From positions 157,956,642 to 158,020,641 of the forward strand of contig CM077667.1 in the NCBI GenBank assembly GCA_039707655.1: 64,000 bases of DNA. The letters run 5' to 3'. Positions 10,426 through 20,757 of the stretch are shown here, in pieces (the stretch's first letter is position 1; every line of letters starts with the position of its first letter). Position numbers and translations under genes: made by a program. The notes below the pieces were generated by a model. It was not told the origin of the DNA and ran no database searches. It was given only the letters and a program-made list of their open reading frames with translations. Origin of the DNA: Elymus sibiricus (taxonomy: Eukaryota; Streptophyta; Magnoliopsida; Poales; Poaceae).

Positions 10426-12158
10426 ATCATGAGAGCCACTTATGGGTTAAGTGTCAAAGATGACAACACTTGAAACTATGCATTATGCCTAGCTAGGGAC
10501 ATAAAACAATAGCACTTGTTGGGAGGCAACCCAATATGTATCTTAATTTTTGTTTTTCCTTTCTGCTATTTTGTGATAACATGATTATTTCCTCTGTAAT
10601 TTTTTTTTATGTTTTGATTAGTGTTTGTGCCAAGTAAAGACTTTGGGATAACTCACAAGATGAGTAGAAACAATGCTGAAACAAAAACAGAAACTTTTGA
10701 CTCCAGTACATGAATTTTCATTTTTTACTGGAGCGTGATCTTGATCTGAAATTTTTAAAAAGTATTGCTATAAAAATTCTCCACATTGTCCTAATTTTGC
10801 AGAATTTTTTAGAGTTACAGAAGTATGGGCTCTCTACAGATTGCTACAGACTGTTCTATTTTAGACATATTCTGTTTTGCTTGCATAGTTTGCTTGTTTT
10901 GATTATGTTATGGATTATATCGGGGGGTGTAAGCCATGGAGAAGTTAAAATACAGTACCTATTATGCAAAAAAGAATTTAGAATCAATTTACAACAGTAC
11001 CTAAAGTATGCAATATGTTGCTTATACTAATGGATCTCACGAAGTTTTGTTAAGTTTTGTGTGATTGAAGTTTTCAAGTTTGGGGTGTTATCATGATGGA
11101 CCACGGAATAAGGAGTAGCAAGAGCCTAAGCTTGGGGATTCCCAAGGCACCCCAAGTACAATTCTAAAGAGACTCAAGCGTCTAAGCTTGGGGATGCCCC
11201 GGAAGGCATCCCCTCTTTCGTCTCAATCCATCGGTATGTCACTTGGAGCTACATTTTTATTCATCACATGATATGTGTTTTGCTTGGAGCGTTGTTTGCT
11301 TTTGTTTGCTTTTACTTTCAGCAGTCACAATCATTGTTTGCTGGACACACCTACTTGAGAGAGACACGCCTTCATGATAATTTGCTAGAATACTCTATGT
11401 GCTTCACTTATATCTTTTGAGCTTGGTAGTTGCTCTAGTGCTTCACTTAAATCTTTTTGAGCATGGTGGCGTGTAGATTTTATAGAAATAATATGCTCTA
11501 GTTCTTCACTTATATTTGTTTGAGAGCTGAATAAATAGTGACGGTAATTTGCATGGGTCATAAGACTAGTCCAAAAATAGTAGGTATTCAATGAATGATA
11601 ATCAAAACCATCATGTAGCACATATAGAGAAATTTTGTGTTAATGACATTGATGTGGTAATATGAAAAAGGTGTGAGTCCACAATTGTTGATTCGTAGAA
11701 GTATCGAGATTAAAAGGTGTTAACTTTTATTCATCTAAAATTTAAAGAGGCATGGTGAGGAAGTTTGAGCATTTCTATTCCTCGTTGAAATCCTAGTGTT
11801 GTTTTAAGTCGGGGGCGCGCGATGGTTAACTCCTACCAACCTCCTCCCTTAGGGCATGCGGGGAGTACTTTGATTTATGATAAGACTAATAAAACTTTGC
11901 AATAAGTATATGAGTTCTTTATGACTAATGTGACACCATGGACATACGCATCTTTACCTTCTCATATTTTCTAGCCTCTTCGGTACCGTGCATAGCCCAT
12001 TCTCACCTCGAGGATCGGTGCAACTTTCACCGGTGCATCCAAACTCCGTGACATGATACGCTCTGTTGCACATAAGCCTCATTATATCTTCCTCAAAATA
12101 GCCACCATACCTACCTATTATGGCATTTCCATAGCCATTCTGAGATAAATTTCCATTC
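10426..12158 (+). other. RLG-A non-coding internal region (left part)
   Basis: No gene is supported. It holds a stem-loop TTGGGAGGCAACCCAA (10519-10534) shortly after the gag-PR stop. Two polypurine-like AAGCTTGGGGAT motifs lie near 11128 and 11184. Degenerate copies of GTGCTTCACTTATATCTTTT lie at 11398-11530. Small ORFs here show no family similarity I recognise. Confidence 0.7.
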
Positions 12159-12163
12159 AAATT

Positions 12164-12407
12164 TGTAACACCCCGTTACGCCTGGTGGGATCTAGACTGG
12201 CCCCACAGACCAACACTAGTCTTTCTTGCGCACTTTGTCCTCACTCATGCGCACCCGGCACCAACTTCCCGGTCGGTCACCCATCCTAGAATTACTCCAA
12301 GCCAAGCACGCTTAACTTTGGAGTTCTTTTTGAATGGGCTCCCGGAAAAGAAGGAATTCCTTGTTGACATGAGTAGTCTATCATTCCTATTAAGACAGGC
12401 TCTCACA
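12164..12407 (-). repeat. Cassandra 3' LTR
   Basis: It is 244 bp and runs TGTAACACCCC..TCTCACA on the plus strand. It carries the better preserved 5S-like promoter boxes of the two copies. Confidence 0.9.
12275..12317 (-). promoter_or_regulatory. 5S-rRNA-derived internal promoter (box A / box C)
   Basis: On the minus strand, AGTTAAGCGTGCT (12305-12317) matches plant 5S rRNA box A. TAGGATGGGTGACC (12275-12288) matches box C, in the correct order and spacing. This is the known hallmark of Cassandra LTRs and implies possible Pol III transcription. It is not a functional 5S gene because the surrounding sequence is not 5S. Confidence 0.9.
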
Positions 12408-12549
12408 TACACCCCCACTCAAAGGAACTGACGTCCTCCTCGGCCCATCAGGAACGTTCCCTCTTGGCACACGTATGCGCGTCCAGTTCGACGCATGAGC
12501 CATGTCGTGTGCCACAACGGGCGAAATGCGCCATGTGCCACCTGCCCGC

Positions 12550-12640
12550 TGATGACCCACAAGTATAGGGGATCAATCGTAGTCCTTTCGATAAGTAAGA
12601 GTGTCGAACCCAACGAGGAGCAGAAGGAAATGACAAGCTG
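12550..12640 (-). repeat. RLG-B 3' LTR, distal 91 bp
   Basis: It is identical in layout to the start of the RLG-B LTR at 45262 (TGATGACCCACA, then 'aacgaggagcagaaggaaat') and is cut at GACAAGC by RLG-C. The last five bases, CAAGC (12636-12640), are the duplicated target. Confidence 0.95.
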
Positions 12641-12690
12641 TGGGGACCCCGACTCATAAGTCGTGATCACCGAATGCACGTGTACAGTGA
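12641..12690 (-). repeat. RLG-C 3' LTR, distal 50 bp
   Basis: It matches 32298-32347 nearly base for base (TGTGGGGACCCCGACTCATA) and ends with the duplicated AGTGA (12686-12690) where RLC-D begins. Confidence 0.95.
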
Positions 12691-14207
12691 TGTAGGACCG
12701 AAAGTATGTCTAGAGGAGGGGTGATTAGACTACTTGACAAAATAAAAGTTTTGCCTATACCAAATTTTAGAGTTGGCAGATTTTAACATTCTTGGCAAGT
12801 CAAGTACACCCTACACATGCAAGTCTAAGAGTATAGCAGTGGAAAGTAACAACAAGCATGAGTAGAAAGGAAGGGCTGGAAGATCAAACACAATTGTAGA
12901 CACGATGATTTTTTTCCGTGGTTCTGATATGTGGTGCTATCGTACGCCCACGTTTATGGAGTCTTCAACCCACGGAGGGTAACGGTCGCAAGAGTCCACG
13001 GAGGGCTCGACCCATAAGGGTCCACGAAGTAGTAACCTTGACTATTCCATAACTGCTTCCGTCCACGAAGGACTAGCCTCACTATGGGTAGATCTTCACG
13101 AAGTAGGCGATCTCTTTGCCCTTACAAACTTCTTGGTTCAACTCCACAACACGAAGTAGGAGGCTCCCAAGCGACACCTAACCAATCTAGGAGGCACCAC
13201 CCTCCAAAAGGTAATAGGCTCGGCAATGTCGATGAACTCCTTGCTCTTGTGCTTCAAGATGATAGACTCCTCAACACACAATCACTCTCTCACAGATTTG
13301 GCTTGGTGGAAGAGATGGGATTGGTGGAAAGCAACTTGGGGAGGCTAGAAATCATGATTCATATGGTTGGAATGGAATGGCATGATCTCAACACATGAGT
13401 AGGTGGCTCTCTCTCAGAAAACTGGATGGGGCAAGTATGGAATAGTTCTGAGTGCTTCTCTTTTGAGTAGGTGGTGGTGGAGGGGTATATATAGGCATCC
13501 CCAAAAATCCAACCGTTACACACAAAATGACCAACTCGGTGACACCGATGTGTTAATCTCGGTGGTACCGAAGTGACCAAAAGGTGGCAACTTTTGAATC
13601 TCGGTGAGACCGATATATGAAACTCGGTGGCACCGATAAGGTGACCAACGGTCAGATTGCCCAATCTCAGTGACGCCGATCCAACAATCTCGGTGGTACC
13701 GATATTGTGAATTTGCATAATAGAAAGTTGGCAACCCAAACTCGGTGGCACCGGAATGGAATCAGTTGCACCGAAGTGGCTAGGCTTTGGCTGAGTCTGT
13801 CTGATGGTTGAGAATCGGTGGCACCGAGTGGAAAGTGTTGATTGCACCAATTTTGAATATTTGGCTTTGACAGACTTTTGTGGGAGAGCTTGTGGGTGTT
13901 TTTGGTGACTATCACTTGTGCACATTTGAGCATTTTGTTCACCAACAGAACCTTAGCCCCTTTTAATAGTATTGGCTTTCCTATGGACTCAAAGTGATTT
14001 CTCAAAAATATAAAATGTAGAGTCCTCTTTCTTGAAGGTTTGCCAATCCATTTCCTTGCATCTTGGGGTATCTCCACAATCTCCACAATCCTTTTGCCAA
14101 TCCTATCATTGAACTTTTCCTGAAATATACTTAGTGGAAACATTAGTTCAATGACTTATATGTTGTTATTAATTACTAAAACCACCAAATGAGCAAATGT
14201 GCTTTCA
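12691..14207 (-). repeat. RLC-D 3' LTR
   Basis: It is 1517 bp. On the minus strand it starts TGAAAGCACATTTG and ends GGTCCTACA. It contains a TATA-like box (TATATATA, 13486-13493) and, directly upstream of it on the minus strand, the paired-palindrome array at 13536-13850. Confidence 0.95.
13536..13850. repeat. Paired-palindrome array in RLC-D 3' LTR
   Basis: Ten copies of TCGGTNNNACCGA (some with one or more changes) start at 13536, 13559, 13601, 13624, 13667, 13690, 13742, 13762, 13815 and 13838. They form five pairs: four spaced 23 bp start to start and one spaced 20 bp. Pairs follow each other every 65-75 bp. The half-sites are conserved while the three central bases vary. The array lies immediately upstream of the LTR TATA-like box. 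Confidence 0.95.
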
Positions 14208-14689
14208 ATCTCCCCCTTTTTGGTAATTGATGACAACATATAGATCAAAGCTTCGACATATGATATAATCAATGATTATAATCGTTGCTTTGAGAAGTAT
14301 GTGATAAACAAGAGCTCCCCCTAAATTTGTGCATTATTTTAAAATTTGCGTTTGAATGCAAATGCACAATCGATTAGGTACATGGGGCACTTCTTCCATG
14401 TCACATACATCTTGGTGGTGTGCGAGAATAATAAGAGTGAACAACATAGCACAACACAATCAAGCAAAGGAGAATGATCATCTCATAAATAGCATAATGA
14501 TAGGAAATAGTAGCAGCACACATAAAGTGTATGATCAAATACCAACAAACGTGTATCACAAGCAACCAAAATACCAATTGTTTTTGAAAAAGCAATAAAA
14601 ACCAAACGCTCTCTCACTCGAAGACTAAAGATATATATACACTTCTCCCCCTTTGGCAACAAGTTACCAAAAAGTTCAAAGGCATATAT
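14208..14689 (-). other. RLC-D polypurine tract and 3' non-coding region
   Basis: Adjacent to the 3' LTR the minus strand reads AAAAAGGGGGAGAT (14208-14221), a good polypurine tract for plus-strand priming. The remainder up to the stop of the second ORF is A/T-rich and non-coding. Confidence 0.85.
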
Positions 14690-16819
14690 CTAAGTGTTCT
14701 TGGGCTGATCTCCTCCGGTTGTTGATGAAGGAGTCGAGAGAACTGCGTCGGCGAAGATCTCAGCTGATGTCGTGGATGGAGTTGGAGTGGCAACTGGAGG
14801 AACTGAAGCTGATGGAGCTGAGGTGACAGTAGTAGGTGCTGATGAAGAGGGCCTCAAGTCTGGAGCTGGCACAGTGGCTGATCTGGCTTGAGTAGTGAAC
14901 TGAGTGCCTAGCCGGAGAGGTGAGTCATCCTCATCATCATCATCAGAAGAAGAAGACTGAGGAAGAGGCACAGAGTCAACTTCCTTCTTAAGCTCATTGA
15001 CTGTCTTAGTCAGCCCATCCACCTTGTCATTCAAGGTCTTGATCCTGTTCTCAAAGATCCTGACAAGACTGTTTTCGTTGTCCAAAATGTCCTTAATGTC
15101 CTTCTGCATGCCCTTAACTGATGAGATCAAAAGATCCATTTGCTCGTTCCTGGATCTAGGGACTTGAGCACTAGTGGCTCTAGCTGCCTCTGCCTCTGCC
15201 TGTGCTTGAGCTGCAGCTGATGTGGGATGTTCTGGGTCCATCACCACAACGTTGTCCTCGAGATCTGGCTGTAGGGGTAAATGGGGTCTGTCCAAAGCAA
15301 AGATGTGCTTCTCCCACTTGGAATTGATGAGCATCTGGATATAGGGTGCATAGCAGCAAGAGCACTTCTGATCAGCAGCAACCCTCTTAACTGTCTCAAC
15401 AATCAAGTCCATAACTCTAATCCTGGTGTGTCTGTCAAGATGGATCAGCATGTTGATGGAGTAGCCTCGGATCATCTTGTCATCTCCTGACTTGGGCATC
15501 AAAGTGTGCCTCAGAATGGTGTTCATGGTACGAAGGCCAGCCTGGAGAAAGTAGATGGATCCTAACTTGTGAGACTTCACATGAGCAGCAGGGATCTCAT
15601 TGTACACGTTGGCCATAGCATTGTGGCTCTCCTTGGATTCTGAGTAGACATCCAAGTCACCATCCTGTACCTCTGGGACTCCCAAGATTGCAGCCCATTC
15701 ATCAACAGTGGACTCATATCTTGCTCCTTCAGTCATCCATACAATCGTACCATCTCCATAGAAATGTGCAGTGGAGTAGAATTGCATGATCATCTCATCA
15801 TTCCATGCTGTAAACTCTCTGCCAACAAAATCATCCAAGCCAATGCAGTGAAAGTTGTCTTGAACACTTGGAAAGTAATCTTCATTTTCCTTGATGAATT
15901 TCCAGTCCACATATCTCATGTCACTCACAGTTGGACTCTTGTCAAACAGCACAGTTTCATAGAAATCCTGTTGCTCCTTGGTGTAGAACCTGTAGTCCAC
16001 AGCTGTCTTCCTCCTTTGGGCATATGGATCAGCAGCTCTCCATGCCCTCAAACCAGAATCCTTCCTCTTATTCATATCTTCAGCAAGTGGATAGCTAGCA
16101 TTATGTACTGGAAGGTGTGGTCTAAGCTTCATCAAGGCAGACATAGCATCTTCATCCTCAACTCTGGAGGTTGTTCCCTTGTTCTTTTCAGAAGCTGGAA
16201 TTTTTCTGGATAACCTCTTGGGTTTATCAGCAGCAGCCTTCTTGGGTGCAGATTTGGTGCTCTTGGATGTGCCTGACTTTGGCATAGCATCTGCCATAAG
16301 CTTCTTTTTCTTCTTGGGAGGGGCCTTGACAACCTGCTCTTCCTCCTCCTCAGCAGCAGCACCAGCAGCCTCTTCAGGGTCCTCAACCATGGAGGTTTGT
16401 CTACCAGTGACATAAACAATCCTCTTTCTAGCTCTCTTCTTCTCCCCTGCCTTCTTAGGCATAGATTTCCTTGGGGGTGACTAAAGGTGAAGAGCCATAG
16501 ATGCCCTAGCACTCTCAGGTGCTCTCATAGCTTCAGAGCTAGCATACTCCTTCCTGACAGCTCTCCTTGAAGAGGTAGCTTCATTTGCAGACTTCTTAGC
16601 AGCTTTCTCTTGCTTCTTGGCAAGAATCTCCTCTGGCACAAAGTCTGAATCCTCCTCATCTGAATTCAGCTTCTTCCTGGCACTAGTAGCAGCCTTGGGC
16701 AACCCATGAGAACTGGGAGTGCCTGGATCTGAAGATGAACTAGACTCGGGAGTAGTGCCTGAATCCATCTCAACACTCTGCTCTCTGAGATCATTCTGAC
16801 TGTCCTCAGCATCTGACAT
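14690..16819 (-). pseudogene. RLC-D second ORF (accessory protein), one nonsense codon
   Basis: The frame from ATG 16819 runs 710 codons to the stop at 14690, broken once by TAG at 16481-16483 (explainable as CAG to TAG). It is Ser/acid-rich at the N-terminus, then has a strongly basic, nuclear-localisation-like stretch (KKAGEKKRARKR; PPKKKKK). A central globular region (about 220-480) carries FLQAGLRTMNTILRHTLMP and CYAPYIQMLI. A predicted coiled coil follows (EQMDLLISSVKGMQKDIKDI onward), then a Ser/Pro/Thr-rich tail. The central region resembles what is annotated as 'putative plant transposon protein' in grasses (from memory). It occupies the env-like position of SIRE-type elements. It has no transmembrane segment, so envelope function is unlikely. 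RLC-F carries a relative. The function is unknown. Confidence 0.82.
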
Positions 16820-16937
16820 ACTGACCCTGTGAATAGAGTATAGAAGAGTGGAATAGGATAAGTCATCACAAAATGCAGCTGGATCTTTGAAAGTTTGAAC
16901 AAAAGATTCTCAAGGTTTACATTCTGTTACATGAAAA

Positions 16938-17095
16938 TCGGTACAGCCGAAGCAAAGATTTCGGTGCTACCGAGACTGACTTTCTCTTTAACAGAAACTT
17001 GGCACTCCTTTCGGTGAGACCGAAAAGGAGTACTCGGTTTCACCGAGATAGTTCTCAGCAGGGTGATACCAATTTGTTTTCTTCGGTTCCACTGA
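16938..17095. repeat. Paired-palindrome array upstream of second ORF (proximal)
   Basis: TCGGTNNNACCGA-type sites start at 16938, 16961, 17011, 17034, 17060 (degenerate) and 17083. All three pairs are spaced exactly 23 bp. The array lies 120-265 bp upstream of the ORF start. Confidence 0.93.
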
Positions 17096-17437
17096 GTTCC
17101 ATCGGGCGGACGGTAAACCCTAGAAAATCATTCATTTGCTATCTACTGGAAGTTTTAGAGGATAGAGAGGATGTGCAAACGGTGGCTTATAGATAAAATT
17201 AACTTCATTACACGAGAATTAGACGGGGAGCGCAAGAAGAATCGAATCTGTACCCTAGCTTAGCGACGGATCCGCTACGGCGGCGACGGCGGTGAAGATG
17301 CCCGTCGACGGCGAAGATCCTAGCGGCGGAGGAGCACGGGGAGACAAGGGCGACGACCAGGGGGTCCTTTTGGGGCAGCTTAGGGTTCTAAGGCGCGACG
17401 GTTTGAGATTGAATTTCGAAATGTCGGGGTCCACAGC

Positions 17438-17444
17438 ATATATA
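17438..17444 (-). promoter_or_regulatory. TATA-like box before RLC-D second ORF
   Basis: The minus strand reads GGTATATATGC about 620 bp upstream of the ORF start and 11 bp from the nearest palindrome of the distal array. Array followed by TATA repeats the layout of the LTR promoter. Promoter function is inference. Confidence 0.45.
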
Positions 17445-17454
17445 CCCTTCACTG

Positions 17455-17619
17455 TCGGTGACACCGATTCTAAATTTTCGGTGTCACCGAGTTCCTCAAC
17501 TGTCAGCTGACAGGGAAACTCGGTGTAACCGAGAATATGGAATCGGTAGTACCGAGATTGAAAACCAGATCAACCCTAGGCATTCGGTGAGACCGATAAT
17601 TGTGGGTTGGTTCCACCGG
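17455..17619. repeat. Paired-palindrome array upstream of second ORF (distal)
   Basis: Sites start at 17455, 17478, 17520, 17543, 17584 and 17607 (the last degenerate). Pair spacings are 23, 23 and 23 bp and pairs recur every 64-65 bp, the same geometry as in the LTR. Confidence 0.94.
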
Positions 17620-18502
17620 GATGCACTTGGGAGATTTTAATTTTAAGTCCTTGTCGATACGGAACTCCGAGTGCTCCACACACAGAGGGATCGAAAAGTA
17701 CTTGTTCAAATTTTGTGATGCAGCATGAATAGAATATGAGGTGAGAAAGCATAGATAGCTAAAGAGTGGTCCTAGGCATTCTTGTCCATCCAATTGGCAA
17801 AAGATAAATCAAAAACCAAATAGCAACAATTGGATGTCCTCGAATGGGAAAATAAATGCAGACCAACATGCTCACACAATAAGATGTCAAATGAAATCAT
17901 GACAAACATGCACATACACACTAGCATCTAAGAAGCACTTGGGCGATGACGAAGTCACTATATATGAGTATATTGACTTAGGAGCCAAGTAAGAATACTT
18001 GATCATAGGTCATACTCATCGTTTAAGCACAAGTGGGGTTACCACTTTTACATAAAGCATTTAATGTTGTCACATACTAAGAGATGCTTTAACTCAAGTC
18101 TTAGAGTAAATCTCCCCCTTGATGTGACATCCCCCCATAAGAGGGATAAACTAACCTTGGGTTTTCTCAATGAAGACTTCATGTTGGTGAGGTAGTGGTG
18201 GATGCTCAAGGTTGATGAAGATCACCAAGAGTTGGGAGCATCCTTGTTGTTTCCTTACTCTTCTCACCTACATGGGTTAGTCCCAACACACAAGAGACAA
18301 ATACAAGGATATCTATGGACATGGAGTGCAAAGCATGTGTAATGATGTCCATTGATTTGTTGATTACCTTGTCCCTTGCTTACCTTTGAGGGAATGTGCG
18401 ACTCCTTGAACTATTGCATAGAGTTGATGTTGTTTGCAAATAGTTCTTGCCAATAATGAATGTCAGTGAATTTCATTGGCGGAGTCACCCCTCAAGAACT
18501 CT

Positions 18503-20704
18503 CTAGTTCTTCTTCTTGGGGACCCACATAAAGTTGATGGGGATCCTTGGTGTTGAAGTAGCCTTTGTAGAAGTTGAGCTGGAAGTAGCCTTGGGAACCC
18601 ACTCCACCAAAGCTAGGGATTCATCTTCATATGAGTCAATGTCCTCTTGAAGCTTGTTCTTGCCCTTGAGCTTGTGGTTTTGTGGTGGAAGGTCATATTG
18701 AGTGTTTGTCCCCTTGGGAAGAGTATTTTCATACTTCTCCTTTTGAGGAACAAACTTGGGCTCGGGGTATTGACCTTCTTCCCATTCAACTCCATTAGCG
18801 TTGAAGTAGCCAACACCATGATTCTTCCGGTATCCTCCATGCTTGCGTACAATTTCCTCAAATTGCTTACACCCGGCAAGACTCTTGTAGATACCTTTTT
18901 CTATAATTCCTTTCAATAAAGCATTTTCTTGCTCAAGTGTAACTTGGCTAAGAGAATCATCATTAGTGGAATCAATAGAACTACTAGGAGCAACATCATT
19001 GGGTTTAGCATTTTTATTGTTGCTACTAGATGAAGAACCTTTCTTGCCTTTGTTACTAGTTTGTTTAGATTTAACTTGTGGCAACAATGTAGACAAGAGT
19101 AGTCATTTGGCTAGATAAGATGAAGTCTTCTTTCGGAGATCGTCATTGATAGCTTTAAGAAACTCATGCTCTTGCTCCAAGTTGAGCTTCTCGAAGCGCA
19201 GCTTCTCGAAGCGCAGCTTCTCATGAGTTCTTACAAGCTCTCTATGATCTTCAAGAGTAGATTCATGAGCTAACTTAAGAGTGTTTAGTTCTTTAGTTAG
19301 TTGTTCTATTTTCATCTTATCATCATCAATTGACTTATCTTGACTAGCATGAGAATTATCAAGTTCACTTTGACTAACATCACTAGTTTTATCAAAGAGC
19401 AAGTCATCATCACAAAGTAAATCATCTTCATCACTATTGAAATCAAGATACTCGGGGTGTGATACCTTGGGGCCTTTAGCCATGAAGCAACTTCCACTCC
19501 CTTCGTTTGGTGAATCAAATAGATCATAGGAGTTGGTAGTCACTAGCGCAATTCCGGCAACACCATCATCTTGACTATAGTCGGAGTCGGAGTGATAGCT
19601 TCTCTCGGAGTTGTTGTCGGAATCTGAGCCGGAAACCCATTCACCAACATGAGCTTGATGTTTTCTTCTTGTGTAGCTCTTGGTGTACTTGTCCTTCTTC
19701 TCCGAATCTCTACTTCTCCTTGATTGTCTTCGTTCATAACGATCATCTCTACTCCTTCTCTCTCTTTGAGGTGATTCATTCCTTGAGCTTCGTCTTCTAG
19801 GTGACTCTTCTCTTCGTTTGTAGGGAGCCGTGCACTCATTTGAGTAGTGTCCGGGTTTCCCACAATTGTAGCAATTGCGGTCATGACTTGACAAACGCTT
19901 CTCATCATATCTTGAGTTGGAGCTTTGTTCTTTGCCTCTATTCTTGTAGAACTAGTTGAATTTATTGACCATGAGGCTTATCTCTTCATTGGTGACATGG
20001 TTGTCGCTTGAAGTTGCGGGAGCATCACTTGTGGCTTTGTAAGCACCGCTAGACTTGTTGTGAAGCTCTTCTTTGTCTTTGAGTGTCATCTCATGAGCAA
20101 CAATCCTTCCAATGACTTCCGTAGGCTTGAGATCTTTGTAGTTGGGCATCATTTGGATCAATGTGCACACGGTGTCATATCTCTCATCCAAAGCTCTAAG
20201 TATCTTCTTGATGATGAATTTGTCAGTCATTTCTTCGCTTCCTAAGCCAGCAATCTCATTGGTGATGAGAGCTAGCCTAGAGTACATCTCTGTGACTCCT
20301 TCACCATCCTTCATCTTGAACTTGTCAAGATGACTTTGAAGAACATCTAGCTTGGATTCTCTCACGGACTCGGTTCCTTCATGCATATCAACCAAAGTAT
20401 CCCAAATCTCTTTTGCATTCTCAAGACGGCTGATTTTGTTGAATTCTTCGGGGCATAGGCAGTTGAAGAGAATGTCACATGCTTGATCGTTGTATTGCAA
20501 CATCTTCAATTCTTCCGCGGCCGCTTCACGATCCGGTTCCTTTCCATCACCAAAGAACTCACCTTGCAAGCCAACACGAACAACAGCCCAAACGGCGGGG
20601 TTTTGACCAAGAATATGCATTTTCATTTTGTGCTTCCAACTAGCAAAATTAGTGCCATCAAAGTATGGATCTCTACGATGATAATTTCCCTCACTAGACG
20701 CCAT
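18503..20704 (-). pseudogene. RLC-D gag polyprotein, two nonsense codons
   Basis: One frame of about 734 codons starts at ATG 20704, interrupted by TAG (19952-19954) and TGA (19103-19105). Residues 1-250 form a Copia-type gag (YFDGTNFASWKHKM; ERYDTVCTLIQMMP). Next come a zinc knuckle CYNCGKPGHYSNEC (CX2CX4HX4C), an Arg/Ser-rich and then acidic region, and a coiled coil with a short LRFEK duplication. The C-terminal part (KQFEEIVRKHGGYRKN, NGVEWEEGQYP) ends IPINFMWVPKKKN. In SIRE-like elements this end is followed by protease and pol; here a stop follows. The product would be a structural particle protein that binds RNA. Confidence 0.87.
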
Positions 20705-20742
20705 ACTCTCCTAGGTTGTGAGACCGATGCAATGGAGACCAC

Positions 20743-20757
20743 GGCTCTGATACCACT
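20743..20757 (-). other. Primer binding site (initiator Met tRNA), RLC-D
   Basis: The minus strand reads AGTGGTATCAGAGCC directly after the LTR end (..CCTACA), complementary to the 3' end of plant initiator Met tRNA. It fixes the element's orientation. Confidence 0.95.

Larger units (their letters stand above)
16820..18502 (-). other. RLC-D inter-ORF region with second promoter-like block
   Basis: No ORF of note. On the minus strand it contains, in order, non-coding sequence, a palindrome array (17455-17619), a TATA-like TATATAT (17438-17444), a CCG-rich segment (about 17260-17400) resembling a grass 5' leader, a second array (16938-17095), and then the ORF start at 16819. In an intact Copia element pol would lie here. 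Confidence 0.7.

Noticed and set aside
12275..12317. 5S rRNA gene
   Set aside because: Only the internal control region is similar; it is a Cassandra LTR feature duplicated at 56925-56967.
13536..13850. CRISPR-like regular repeats
   Set aside because: Units are 13-bp palindromes with 10-bp gaps in a plant LTR; there are no direct repeats of CRISPR length and no cas genes.
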